NCBI GenBank assembly: GCA_946626605.1
Contig: CAMOUL010000006.1
Location: 42,032 to 106,031, forward strand
Direction of reading: 5' to 3'
DNA length: 64,000 bases
Origin: an uncultured Bacteroidales bacterium
GTDB taxonomy: Bacteria > Bacteroidota > Bacteroidia > Bacteroidales > Paludibacteraceae
Part shown: one piece after another, positions 53,573-62,401 of the stretch
How the letters are laid out: each line of letters starts with the position of its first letter
Numbering within the stretch: the stretch's first letter is position 1
Translations under genes and position numbers: made by a program
Notes under the pieces: generated by a model
The model's input: only the letters and a program-made list of their open reading frames with translations
Databases searched by the model: none
Told to the model about the DNA's origin: nothing

Positions 53573-54649
53573 TTACTCCCCTTTGGATTTTGGCATCGGC
53601 AACTGATGACAAATTGTCCGTTCTGTTACTAAATTCACCCAGCTATTCTTCTTTCGCATACTTTCCGCGTATTGCGATAATAGTTTTTCAAAAACTCCAA
53701 GACCTACTCCTGCAATACCTAACTGTGTTTTTCCGGCTAATCCGGCTATGGTAAGTCCTACTGAAGCACACGTAACCAAAGGCTTCCATTTATCATACTC
53801 ACGAAATGCTCTCCGCATTTTCTGCTGCTTTGCATAAGCAATCTCTTCAATTTGCTTTTTATATAATTCTATATCCTTCATTGTCGCAGTAGAATAGTCC
53901 TTATCAATTACCTCATCTATCATTTCGCAAAGTTGACGAACTTCATCTCGTTCCCGATAAAGAATAACTTGTTTTATTTGTTGTTCTATTCGACTTAAAT
54001 AATTTGTTTTACAATCCTTTTCCTTCGCACATATCCCGCATTCTTTATGGGACGATTCATACAGAAAGTGATGACCTAGCTCTATCTCCGGCAAATAGGA
54101 TTTCAGCAACTCTCCCATAAAAATATTTTTCCCCGCCTTCGATTTCGCATTGTACTTCAACGCAAACAAACTTCGAAAATAATCCGACTCCATTGAGTCA
54201 AGCGAAATTGTTGTACCTAATTTAAACGACAAACATATACCTGCATACAATGCCTGAAGTGCCGGTTGGCAATAGTGATGATTCTGGTATAAAAAAGTAT
54301 GTTCCTCTCCTTCTAAATATTCAGGACATATCAGTCCTATATCATCTACAACTTGTTGCTTTATATTCTTAACATCTGATTCTGTTATAATACTATCATC
54401 TATTATTTGTATCGTCCCCGATTGGTTCAAATATTGAAAAATCAGCCATACTGCTTTATCGTATGGTTTTTTTGAGTGTTCATAGGCGTCTATAATCTCT
54501 TTTTCTCTCCGCGTCACCACAACATTGTCTACCCATAGCAAATCCTGTGGATTAGAAAAAAGCCACTCTGTATGTAAGTTTGAACAAGGACACAATCCCG
54601 AGTCGTTACCCAATGCCAAACCAGTTAATAATATACTCTTCCTCGCCAT
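53573..54649 (-). CDS. hypothetical protein with cysteine cluster and hydrophobic C-terminus
   Basis: 358 residues, no family recognised. Cysteines occur as CPCSN near the start and CGICAKEKDC mid-protein, a possible metal site. A coiled, charged stretch (QIKQVILYRERDEVRQLCEM to EEIAYAKQQKMRRAF) precedes a hydrophobic glycine-rich segment (PLVTCASVGLTIAGLAG, then LGIAGVGLGVFEKLL), which could insert in a membrane. The position in a defence-like island suggests an effector or sensor; this is inference. Confidence 0.55.
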   Translation of the reverse strand: MARKSILLTGLALGNDSGLCPCSNLHTEWLFSNPQDLLWVDNVVVTRREKEIIDAYEHSKKPYDKAVWLIFQYLNQSGTIQIIDDSIITESDVKNIKQQVVDDIGLICPEYLEGEEHTFLYQNHHYCQPALQALYAGICLSFKLGTTISLDSMESDYFRSLFALKYNAKSKAGKNIFMGELLKSYLPEIELGHHFLYESSHKECGICAKEKDCKTNYLSRIEQQIKQVILYRERDEVRQLCEMIDEVIDKDYSTATMKDIELYKKQIEEIAYAKQQKMRRAFREYDKWKPLVTCASVGLTIAGLAGKTQLGIAGVGLGVFEKLLSQYAESMRKKNSWVNLVTERTICHQLPMPKSKGE

Positions 54650-55121
54650 TTGTTAATTATGTAGATACATCTTTCTTAATTAGTTTTATCAGCACACATT
54701 GCCTCCGCAACAATCTATTTTATTCGTTATGGTTATCATCTTCGACTATTTATCATTTGTTTCGGAGTTCATCCTTCTTTCAAGAACCGACTTTCTTCCC
54801 CTGCCTTTGGCATTATTATATGTAGTGATCTTTGCATTTATGCTCTTAACTTCTTTACGCGTCACTTACGAGTGACATACGAGACAGATACGTGAAGCGA
54901 TTTAGAAGCGCCAAGTAATATCCAGTGGATATTCGAAAGAGAAGTGCTCCGCGCGAGTTCGCCTTGCGAACCAGAACTCCTTAAACCCGAGGATATGATG
55001 CTTAATTTCTTTCTCGTCATCATGTCGAGCAATATGTCTAGAATCTATATCTTTTATTCATTTTCATGCTATTTACCTGCCAACTACGAGGCATTTACAA
55101 GACAATCTTTGACTTTACTTC
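54650..55121. other. hairpin-rich intergenic region
   Basis: About 470 bp with no convincing gene. It holds three clear stems: GTCACT-tacg-AGTGAC, AATATCC-agt-GGATATT and TTCGC-ctt-GCGAA (54861-54970), spaced like a folded RNA, but without the conserved motifs of the RNA copies at 17-19 kb. The right part leads into the FdtA stub. Confidence 0.5.
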
Positions 55122-55232
55122 TTATCCTCTCGTGATCATATCGTGACCATTATAAACGTCACAGTAGAATATCTTCTCTTCTTCCGTCCGCAAGTCTATA
55201 ATCTTGCAATCTTCTATAGTTGTTTGTTTCAT
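55122..55232 (-). pseudogene. N-terminal stub of fdtA
   Basis: A 36-codon frame starts MKQTTIEDCKIIDLR, matching the start of FdtA (MKQTTINDCSIIDLR) in 13 of 15 residues, then diverges and stops. Nucleotide similarity over the first 35 bases is 29 of 35 and begins exactly at the ATG. It starts 10 bp after the MBL gene above, the same spacing as the full gene after dGTPase. It may also be expressed as a short peptide. Confidence 0.6.
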
Positions 55233-55242
55233 AATCATTAAA

Positions 55243-56268
55243 TTATAGTGGCGTAGCAGGAGTATATCCGTCTCGCGCTCCAAATCCGTTGTTATACCTC
55301 AAATTCCCGTTAGACATAGTGCAATATACCTGAGAACCCTTTCTCTTGAGCGCATTTTTTACATATGGACTGAAGTATTTTTCCGGACTCTTAGCTGAAA
55401 CTATTGCTATTTGAGGATTGATAAAGTTTATCATAGTGCTATCCATATTGTATTTACTCCCATGATGAGGCACTTTTAAGATAAAGGCATCTTTTGTTTT
55501 ATCTCTGTCACCAGGCAACATCGCATTGTACGCAGCACGCCCAGCATCCCCCATAAATACAAACTTATCAACGATATTTGGCTTAAAAAGCACAATAACG
55601 CTAGATTGATTATGTGTAGATGGATCATCATTTGTGGCATCCAAACTGGGACTGATGCATTTCCCATATTCAAGACGAGTATCATCCTCGTTACCCTCCG
55701 TCGTATCGTACGGTTCTAAATTATGTCTTAATTCCGGTGCTAACTGTGAATAATAACTCTTTGTAGGACCAATAATTTCAATGAGTCCACCAAATAAGTT
55801 GTAATTATCTCCTCCCCATGAAAATGCATCGCGAATAGGTATTTTTGCTGTTCTCGCTATATCTAATAAATTCTTATCACCATCTGATAATGTGTACACT
55901 GTTCGGGCTTCAGCTTTCACATTCGCATCGTTCTTATAATACTTCACGTCCGAAGCATTAACGAATTTACCTGGGTCATTGATGCATAATTCACGAATTT
56001 GGATTCCTGCATATGGGTATTGCATTTGCTCTTCAATCATTTTGATAAAACCACCGTAATGGTCATCATCGCAATGAGTACAAATTGCCAGATCAATGAC
56101 TTTGCGATTGTAATACTTTTTTACAAAAGAAGATACTGCTTCCCCATCGCTATATCGTCCTGCATCAATAGCAACTACGTATTCCTTGTCATGTTCATCA
56201 ACAAAGTGTATTAGGATAGCATCCGCATCCTCAACATCCAAAATATCTATTTCGTATTTTTTTAGCAT
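55243..56268 (-). CDS. metallo-beta-lactamase-fold protein (ComEC-like), second of two
   Basis: 341 residues. The metal motif is HCDDDH (residues 65-70), an HxDxDH form with Asp replacing the usual second His. VFMGDAGRAA and the late LKVPHHGSKYNM are also typical of ComEC/Rec2-like MBL domains, some of which act on nucleic acid or nucleotides. It is last in the run of genes from the papain-fold protease and is only 10 bp from the patatin gene. Confidence 0.78.
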   Translation of the reverse strand: MLKKYEIDILDVEDADAILIHFVDEHDKEYVVAIDAGRYSDGEAVSSFVKKYYNRKVIDLAICTHCDDDHYGGFIKMIEEQMQYPYAGIQIRELCINDPGKFVNASDVKYYKNDANVKAEARTVYTLSDGDKNLLDIARTAKIPIRDAFSWGGDNYNLFGGLIEIIGPTKSYYSQLAPELRHNLEPYDTTEGNEDDTRLEYGKCISPSLDATNDDPSTHNQSSVIVLFKPNIVDKFVFMGDAGRAAYNAMLPGDRDKTKDAFILKVPHHGSKYNMDSTMINFINPQIAIVSAKSPEKYFSPYVKNALKRKGSQVYCTMSNGNLRYNNGFGARDGYTPATPL

Positions 56269-56278
56269 AATTTCTCTT

Positions 56279-57607
56279 TTATCCGTTACACAAATGCGGC
56301 AAATGCAAACGAACCTGTAATGTCGTTTGCCACTCTGCTAATGTAGACAATGCATCGATTGTCGAATTACTCAATCCATCAAGATTCGTCTCTACCGACA
56401 TAGATCGTCTCCATGCTGTCAATATTCTTTCTTGCTGTTTATGTAACTCATCCCAACGAACGTGCGATTTTATGGTTTCAATGCAAACCTGCTTTTCTTC
56501 CTTCGTCATTTGACCTTCCTGCAAAAGTAGAACTTGTTCTTTCGTAAGTCCATTTGCCTCATACACATATTGAGGAATCTTCTTATCTCGAATATTGTCC
56601 ATGTATCTTTCAAAAACCGTATCCAGAGGATTCCAACGCAAAGCCACATATGCACAATGACCATCTTCGTCCGTTCGTTGGTATAATATCCTTTGGGTTT
56701 GCATCTTTTCTATGCGGTTCATCAGCAGATCAATAGAGGTGCTTAATACATGATATACATTATCCACCTTCTCCGAATCTGGCTCCGCATTACCGGCATT
56801 ACTCACAATTGCGTAATCCGTATAGTAAGAACTCCTTTTCTCATTCAATTTATGCAATCCTTGATTGTCATATATTCCTCCATCAATCAAAACCGGCTGT
56901 TCTCCTGTAAACTTATTTTCTGCAAAGTAATCACTCGGTATAGTCATCGGACTAAATAACGGATATGCCGATGATGCCATAACTGCTAACGAAATAGGAA
57001 TCTCGTCTGGAATAATTGTTCCTTTCTTATACTTCTCGCCACATGCCACTTTTTGTTTAGAGAACGTCATTAATTGATTCTGTGATATTTCAGTGGAATT
57101 GATAGCAAATATCGGACTGTTTGGAAGATCTTTTAATTTCTTTTCATGAAAGAATTGCTTATCATAATACTTTTGAACAATCTCGCTGGATCGAAAATAT
57201 TTGTTGTGATTTTTTATTAACACCCAGATGCCTATAATGCTAACGCCTATCAATATCCATTTCACACAAGAACACACATTAAAATAGTGTAAAACACAGA
57301 AAACTCCGCACAGAACAGAAACAATACCTAACATCGACAATATTAGACACCATTTCACTTTAGAATATGGTCCTTTGCGCAACTCATTACGGAAAGTTTT
57401 TTCAAAATCTTCAAATTTCTCATACTTATCCTTATTGAGAGCATAATATGCAGCAATAATAGAGCCTCCTGAAATAGATGAAATCACATCCACCTTATCC
57501 AAGATCCCTAACCGAGACAATGCCTTCAGCGTACCTATATGATACGCTGCTGCTCTATACCCTCCTCCGGATAAAGCCAATCCTATTCTCTTTCCATCGT
57601 TATTCAT
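56279..57607 (-). CDS. patatin-like phospholipase with membrane helices
   Basis: 442 residues. The oxyanion loop SGGGYRAAAYHIG is at 13-25, the nucleophile serine in ISSISGGSIIAA (about residue 46) and the catalytic Asp in DGGIYDNQG. About 50 hydrophobic residues (KWCLILSMLGIVSVLCGVF and KWILIGVSIIGIWVLI) form two helices that are not in plain patatins. It would cut phospholipids at the inner membrane. Patatins are known cell-killing effectors in phage defence. It overlaps MBL1 by 4 bp. Confidence 0.85.
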   Translation of the reverse strand: MNNDGKRIGLALSGGGYRAAAYHIGTLKALSRLGILDKVDVISSISGGSIIAAYYALNKDKYEKFEDFEKTFRNELRKGPYSKVKWCLILSMLGIVSVLCGVFCVLHYFNVCSCVKWILIGVSIIGIWVLIKNHNKYFRSSEIVQKYYDKQFFHEKKLKDLPNSPIFAINSTEISQNQLMTFSKQKVACGEKYKKGTIIPDEIPISLAVMASSAYPLFSPMTIPSDYFAENKFTGEQPVLIDGGIYDNQGLHKLNEKRSSYYTDYAIVSNAGNAEPDSEKVDNVYHVLSTSIDLLMNRIEKMQTQRILYQRTDEDGHCAYVALRWNPLDTVFERYMDNIRDKKIPQYVYEANGLTKEQVLLLQEGQMTKEEKQVCIETIKSHVRWDELHKQQERILTAWRRSMSVETNLDGLSNSTIDALSTLAEWQTTLQVRLHLPHLCNG

Positions 57608-58623
57608 ATTGAGTTAACGTATTCGTATGCATTTCCGCCCCATTCTGCCGCCACGGAATCATCAAATAGGCTCCAGCTCAACCTCACCCCACCATACTTA
57701 TATAGTTTTGATGGGGCAGAATGGATATGTGGACCTGTACAATACACCCTCCCCTTCTTTCTGTATAATTTCAAAATTTGATCTTGAGGCAATTTATACT
57801 CATCAGCCAATTTATGGTATATAGTTGTAACAGAAGTGATATCAGCGGAAGTACATCCAAAGAGCATGGCTGGCAATGCTATACAATCCGGCGAGCCGTG
57901 ATGCGGAATTTTAACAAACCTTACATTATACAAATAGTTTTCGTCAATATACTTAACGCCATCACCTGGCATATCTGCACAATAAAGATAATTTTTGTTA
58001 TTATAATATATAGAGTATACTAAACTCAAATCATTATGAGAAGAGCCATTTTTTCGATACAAATTATGATCAGCAAGGTATAAATCATCCGGAGCCAATT
58101 GAACCAACTGCATTAATGATGATTCATGCAACATAGAATTGAACTCTATTTCGAGCATTATCTTACTTCGTATCTGAGTCTTAGATTGCAGATGTAACGT
58201 ACCATTTTTTTTGTAACCGGACCATATTTCTCGAAAAGGGCGTAAAATTTGATCTTCTGAAATTTTCACCACAGCATACATCTGACTGTGGATAAACAAT
58301 AAAGAAGAATAAGAAGGATCCATTAGTCGAACCAAATAATCCACCCCCATACAGTGATCCACGTCAGGATGCGTGAATATTATAGTATCGAAATGAGAAA
58401 CTCCTATCTTTTTACACCATCTGGCAAATACGTTTGCATGTCGGATAGACCTTAAATAGCAATCTGTCAAGATGCTATATTTCACCTCATCTCCGTCCAA
58501 TAATACTGTCACAATCATCTCACCCTGACATGGACAGCCAAGAACATAAACTGCCATCTGCAGATTTTCATAAGAACTAATCCGTAGTGGCACTCGTGGC
58601 ACTTGAGAACATTCTGCTATCAC
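57604..58623 (-). CDS. metallo-beta-lactamase-fold protein, first of two
   Basis: 339 residues from a GTG start that overlaps the stop of a small ORF (GTGA). The metal motif is HPDVDH at 85-90, again the HxDxDH form, with LYCADMPGDG and RFVKIPHHGSPD later. The paralogue at 55243 shares this variant, so the two likely bind metals in the same altered way and work on related substrates. ATG at MAVYVLG (residue 23) is an alternative start. Confidence 0.72.
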   Translation of the reverse strand: MIAECSQVPRVPLRISSYENLQMAVYVLGCPCQGEMIVTVLLDGDEVKYSILTDCYLRSIRHANVFARWCKKIGVSHFDTIIFTHPDVDHCMGVDYLVRLMDPSYSSLLFIHSQMYAVVKISEDQILRPFREIWSGYKKNGTLHLQSKTQIRSKIMLEIEFNSMLHESSLMQLVQLAPDDLYLADHNLYRKNGSSHNDLSLVYSIYYNNKNYLYCADMPGDGVKYIDENYLYNVRFVKIPHHGSPDCIALPAMLFGCTSADITSVTTIYHKLADEYKLPQDQILKLYRKKGRVYCTGPHIHSAPSKLYKYGGVRLSWSLFDDSVAAEWGGNAYEYVNSI

Positions 58624-58778
58624 CTTTGTGTATAGGGCACAATCTTGCTTAAAGGAGAATTCAAGCGCACATTGTTGGAACGCGTTACTCCGCTCACAAA
58701 AGGATTCATCACCTCATATGAATTTTTTGAGGTTCTGCTGTCAACACTCTCTAATAATGGATTAGGACTATTTAGCAT
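58620..58778 (-). CDS. small ORF, 52 codons, between the 246-residue and MBL genes
   Basis: ATG 58778 gives MLNSPNPLLESVDSRTSKN and continues to PLSKIVPYTQR. It overlaps the end of the upstream gene by 11 bp and its TGA overlaps the MBL GTG. It is missing from the ORF track. The coupling at both ends makes it likely to be real. No domain is recognised; it is basic and Ser/Asn-rich. Confidence 0.6.
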   Translation of the reverse strand: MLNSPNPLLESVDSRTSKNSYEVMNPFVSGVTRSNNVRLNSPLSKIVPYTQR

Positions 58779-59508
58779 AATAACGAGTATTTTCTAGCAA
58801 TGCCATCTTCATTAACGGCTCATACGAATTTTGAAAATTATCAACCGTCAAGTTTTTATAAAAGGACACTCCGGTAATATCAAGTTTATACACTTCCTGA
58901 TTGTTAGTACTGCGACTAATAATACGTTTAGACTCCAATCTAAAATCACCGTCTTCTCTAGTATCTGTATATTGAGTTTGAGACACATTATTCTCACTCA
59001 AATCAGAGGTTACAATAGGCTCAGTAACCTCAACTAAAGCCGTCAGTTTATCTTCCATAATTGTGTGAACGGCACATGACATCTTTTGTATATTTAATTT
59101 GTCTGTCTCAACAAAATAATCTAACAAAAAAAGCATATCATCTAACATGGGAAAATTCGCGTCAGCAATATCTACTTTTTTGAAAATAACTTGAGTATAA
59201 AATCGACCTACGTATATTTCTTGCGCATACCGTCCTTCTGAGTCTACGCGTTTGAGGCAAGAGAGAGTTTCGTTATTGAACACATCGATTGTAAGATGCA
59301 GATCGTGCGCCAAATTATCAATATCAAACCTATTAAATTCAGTTGGAGTAATGGTATTCATCGTCAACCTCATCTGGGGAAGCTTTTCTTGCACAAGCTC
59401 TACTATTTCTTCGAGAGCCTGGTTAACACTATAATACGCAAAACGGAAAGCCACATAATCCGTATGACGCCATACAGATGGAATTAATTGAGATTTGGGT
59501 TTGCACAT
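58768..59508 (-). CDS. hypothetical protein of the protease/MBL/patatin operon
   Basis: 246 residues, not recognised. The N-terminal part has SVWRHTDYVAFRFAYYSVNQALEEIVELVQEKLPQ, the middle IYVGRFYTQVIFKKVDI and the end is helical. No catalytic motif is seen. Strict coupling with its neighbours suggests it is a conserved component, perhaps a scaffold or substrate. Confidence 0.6.
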   Translation of the reverse strand: MCKPKSQLIPSVWRHTDYVAFRFAYYSVNQALEEIVELVQEKLPQMRLTMNTITPTEFNRFDIDNLAHDLHLTIDVFNNETLSCLKRVDSEGRYAQEIYVGRFYTQVIFKKVDIADANFPMLDDMLFLLDYFVETDKLNIQKMSCAVHTIMEDKLTALVEVTEPIVTSDLSENNVSQTQYTDTREDGDFRLESKRIISRSTNNQEVYKLDITGVSFYKNLTVDNFQNSYEPLMKMALLENTRYYAK

Positions 59509-59521
59509 AATAATAATATAA

Positions 59522-59701
59522 TTAGTAGTACGTAAACTGAATCACGCTGGCATGCTTGCAAGCGTCTTCACTATACTTTTCGCTATCTCTGATAGCTTGC
59601 CGAATGTAGTCCGCATACGCATCAATTCTATCAATGCGTAATACCTCGTGCTCATCGGTACAAATTCGATCGTAAGAATCGATTGATCTGAACTGCTCCA
59701 T
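59522..59701 (-). CDS. small ORF, 59 codons
   Basis: ATG 59701 reads MEQFRSIDSYDRICTDEHEV to HASVIQFTYY. It sits 8 bp after the protease gene and 13 bp before the next gene, so it is tightly packed in the operon. It is just below the ORF-track cut-off. It is acidic and mostly helical, with two cysteines; no family is recognised. It could be an inhibitor, substrate or activator of the protease. Confidence 0.6.
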   Translation of the reverse strand: MEQFRSIDSYDRICTDEHEVLRIDRIDAYADYIRQAIRDSEKYSEDACKHASVIQFTYY

Positions 59702-59709
59702 TGTTCCAA

Positions 59710-61188
59710 TTATTTTAAATTACCCCCAAATCGTTTAAACTGTTGAGGAAAATTCGTATTATGAGTCACATATTGACCCGATTTCTCATCTATTATCACG
59801 CTATTGCCATTATTAATAGCCATAATCAAGTTATTGTATATCAATCCACTCCGAGTATTACAGGTCGCGTCCAATATAAATACTCCTTGTGCCATTCTCT
59901 TCGACGCACTCCCTGCGTCGAAATACTCCGATATCCATACAAACTTCGGCATATCCAATCGAAGTAAAGCTTGTTTGTTTTCTATAGATAGCGTATCGTT
60001 GTTCACAATATAGCGCCTATAGGAACGGCTTGTCGTCAAAAAAGTTCGAACGCAACAATCATTTATTGAGAGCAGATCAACTAATGCATTCGTTGTTTGA
60101 ATTGCCAACTCTGCTGGCATGTATATCTCCTCATGCATAGGAACTATAAAACTGGTGATTATTGCATCATCCGCATGGTCATACCCTTCTGCCGGTTTGT
60201 TATAATCAATTATTCGATACGATGGGAAATTGTCATCATTAACCACAAACGTATGAATATTGCGGTTCCATAAACATAAATGGTGCTTATTCCCCAAGAT
60301 GTCCACTTCTTCAAAACTGCTATCTGAGATTTCTGGCTCCGTAGTCCGTCCAATACATACTACCGCATGTCCAAATTCTTTTCCTTCTATACACGTAATC
60401 AGCGGCAATCCACTCTCAATATAACAAGTGAACAATTCTTTAAAGTTCGGATTCTTGACGTTATATATTTTAGTTTCAAACCCGCGTTTCTTAAGTAAGA
60501 TAGAAATCTGGTTGTACGTTAAACCAGTCGTCGGAATAGTGCGCTCATCCTTATAGTCTCGTAGTGTATTCAGTATCTCGGACGGAAGTATCGGATCATA
60601 TATCGCATATTTATTCCCGAAATACTCCAATAATGCCCATATCGAATTCTCAGCGCAACTCATATGCTCGGCGTCTTGCGATGCATGAGGAAATGCCTTT
60701 ACACTCAGCTTATGTCCAATGCACGTAGATTTGATGGTTGCTTTGCAAATAGCCACCTTATCCCAAGGATCCTTCTTTGCTTTAACATCTATTGCATTCC
60801 TGCCTATACACTTGTACAGCGGACGTATAACCAAGAAACCTAAATACTTACCCTCATTTTGGATAAATTCTGTCTTATACTGCAAAAATTCTTCTATTGA
60901 AGAGCAAAAGGGTTCAAAGAATGACAATCGGACACAATGCCTAGGATACGTCCTTAATTTATTGGCGTACAAACTACGGTAACTGTCGCCATACACTGGA
61001 TCATCGTAGTTCGTCTCAACAAACACCAACAATTCTTCTCGCAGAGTCAACAAGAAGTCTCTAAGCTTTTTCTTTTGGATATCGGCAATTCTTAAAGCAG
61101 GACGTCCTTCATTTAGAACATCTACCACCTGAGACGGTATTGCGTCATCCGCCAACCAGTTCCTTACTGTTGTAAAGAAAATACGCAT
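59710..61188 (-). CDS. papain-fold (C39-like) cysteine protease candidate
   Basis: 492 residues. A long N-terminal helical part is followed by a papain-type core: HMSCAENSIWALLEYF (Cys 178), GKEFGHAVVCIGRT (His 274) and FVVNDDNFPSY (Asp 317/318). The order and spacing of Cys-His-Asp and the helix after the Cys fit a C39/transglutaminase-like fold. No signal peptide is seen. It is the first gene of the operon that continues through the small ORFs, MBL1, patatin and MBL2. Confidence 0.65.
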   Translation of the reverse strand: MRIFFTTVRNWLADDAIPSQVVDVLNEGRPALRIADIQKKKLRDFLLTLREELLVFVETNYDDPVYGDSYRSLYANKLRTYPRHCVRLSFFEPFCSSIEEFLQYKTEFIQNEGKYLGFLVIRPLYKCIGRNAIDVKAKKDPWDKVAICKATIKSTCIGHKLSVKAFPHASQDAEHMSCAENSIWALLEYFGNKYAIYDPILPSEILNTLRDYKDERTIPTTGLTYNQISILLKKRGFETKIYNVKNPNFKELFTCYIESGLPLITCIEGKEFGHAVVCIGRTTEPEISDSSFEEVDILGNKHHLCLWNRNIHTFVVNDDNFPSYRIIDYNKPAEGYDHADDAIITSFIVPMHEEIYMPAELAIQTTNALVDLLSINDCCVRTFLTTSRSYRRYIVNNDTLSIENKQALLRLDMPKFVWISEYFDAGSASKRMAQGVFILDATCNTRSGLIYNNLIMAINNGNSVIIDEKSGQYVTHNTNFPQQFKRFGGNLK

Positions 61189-61298
61189 TTATTCTACCAC
61201 TCTTCCCTTTGTGTATGCCACAAAAAGTGTGCCAACATTTCTATATATATTATATATATAGACATGTATACTTCATATCTCGTATCCTTTTCAGGCTG

Positions 61299-61329
61299 CA
61301 AAATTACAAAAAAAATCCTATATATGCAA
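61299..61329 (-). promoter_or_regulatory. promoter of the protease/MBL/patatin operon
   Basis: Minus strand TTG (61327-61329), 20 nt, TAATTTTG (61299-61306). The start near 61292 gives a leader of about 100 nt, which includes an AT-rich block at 61230-61265. Confidence 0.75.
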
Positions 61330-61383
61330 GAGGCAAGTAGTTTTTTTTGCATTTTTCATCAAAATCATGCAACAAAATTGAGA

Positions 61384-61412
61384 AAAATAAAAAGGAGACC
61401 CGAAGGTCTCCC
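61384..61412 (-). terminator. intrinsic terminator after the 127-residue gene
   Basis: On the minus strand GGAGACC-ttcg-GGTCTCC is followed by TTTTTATTTTT. A stable stem with a UUCG loop and U-tract ends the small-gene cluster before the protease operon. Confidence 0.85.
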
Positions 61413-61416
61413 TCTT

Positions 61417-61800
61417 TTACCCCTGATGCTGCGCGTCATACTCGTCGCCGCACACTTTCCACAAATACGCCTTCATGGTCTTTTTGCCACCGGCGGTGTC
61501 CTTCTGCGCCTTGAAGTCGATCTGGTCCTGGGTGATCTTCATCAGGTCGGACTTACGAGCCTTGACAGCCGCTGCCACGGCGCTGAAGCGTGCGCGTGCA
61601 TCGAGTTCGTTGGACGTGAGCGCGGTGCTGCGTTTCACTTTCTTACGCAGGTACACGCGGTTACAATTCGGGTTCTCCGTGGCTGCTACACGGTGGGTAC
61701 CAAGCAGCATCTTTGCGCAAGAGTGTTGACCGTTCTTGCCCGGTTTGCTGAGTGCGCCGGATACGCTGTCAATACCGGCACTCCATTCTACATGAGCCAT
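61417..61800 (-). CDS. small basic protein, paralogue family member 1
   Basis: 127 residues. The N-terminus AHVEWSAGIDSVSGAL, then CNRVYLRKKVKRST, TSNELDARARFSAVAAAVKARK and the C-terminal GKKTMKAYLWKVCGDEYD. Similar small proteins are common in Bacteroidales but have no known function. Family members share a beta-hairpin-like front half (G-x-Y...R-T) and a helix with AR.RFA. Three more copies follow within 2.5 kb. Confidence 0.7.
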   Translation of the reverse strand: MAHVEWSAGIDSVSGALSKPGKNGQHSCAKMLLGTHRVAATENPNCNRVYLRKKVKRSTALTSNELDARARFSAVAAAVKARKSDLMKITQDQIDFKAQKDTAGGKKTMKAYLWKVCGDEYDAQHQG

Positions 61801-61836
61801 AATAGTTAAAATTTTGGTTTAATTGGTTAATAAAAG

Positions 61837-62046
61837 TTAATTTTTCTTGACGCCCGTATACTCCTCGACAGTTTTGGTCGAAATAGTCGTCGTCACCTTG
61901 CTGGAGTCACCAACCTGCGTGTAGGTGGCGGTGGTGCTGAGGGTGCGCCAAGCCTTACAACTCGTCATACCCAGCGCTACGGCGCAGCACGTGAGCAGCG
62001 CGAGCACGATGGTCTCGATGATCTTAAAGATTTGTTCCTTACTCAT
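61837..62046 (-). CDS. small membrane/lipoprotein-type hypothetical protein
   Basis: 69 residues with one strong hydrophobic segment IIETIVLALLTCCAVALGMTSC and a lipobox-like cysteine (GMTSC), followed by a polar Thr/Ser-rich tail. Bacteroidales accessory clusters often carry such small envelope proteins. Function unknown. Confidence 0.6.
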   Translation of the reverse strand: MSKEQIFKIIETIVLALLTCCAVALGMTSCKAWRTLSTTATYTQVGDSSKVTTTISTKTVEEYTGVKKN

Positions 62047-62401
62047 AACTCTTTAATTCATAATTTAGTTACTTGTTTCCCAATAGCCGATAAGCGATAA
62101 GAGAAACATATTTTTGGTATTTTTCGCTGATTATTGATTTTTTTGAAATTTTTTATTTATGTTTATCGGTATAATTATTAATTGACTCTCTTGGAGTCGA
62201 AACTTCGGACAAGCAAGTTATTGAAAATTTATTTATGAATAAGTTGATTGTACAAAGGTTAAATGATACATAGTACCATAGTTAATAATTATACATTTTT
62301 TTTGTTTTTTTATATACCATAATCTAAATCAATAATCAGTATTTTTTATGTTTTTTTCTTTATGTCCTTATATTTACGCTTGGTTATTGTCAGTCCAACT
62401 C
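62047..62401. other. AT-rich gene-free stretch
   Basis: About 355 bp without a gene. It contains a small hairpin GACTC-tcttg-GAGTC (62184-62198), long T-runs and no promoter that fits the consensus well. It may hold the promoter for the 69-residue gene. Confidence 0.4.

Noticed and set aside
54580-54825. 81-codon plus ORF in the gap before the FdtA stub
   Set aside because: Low-complexity, mostly antisense to the 358-residue gene and without a promoter.
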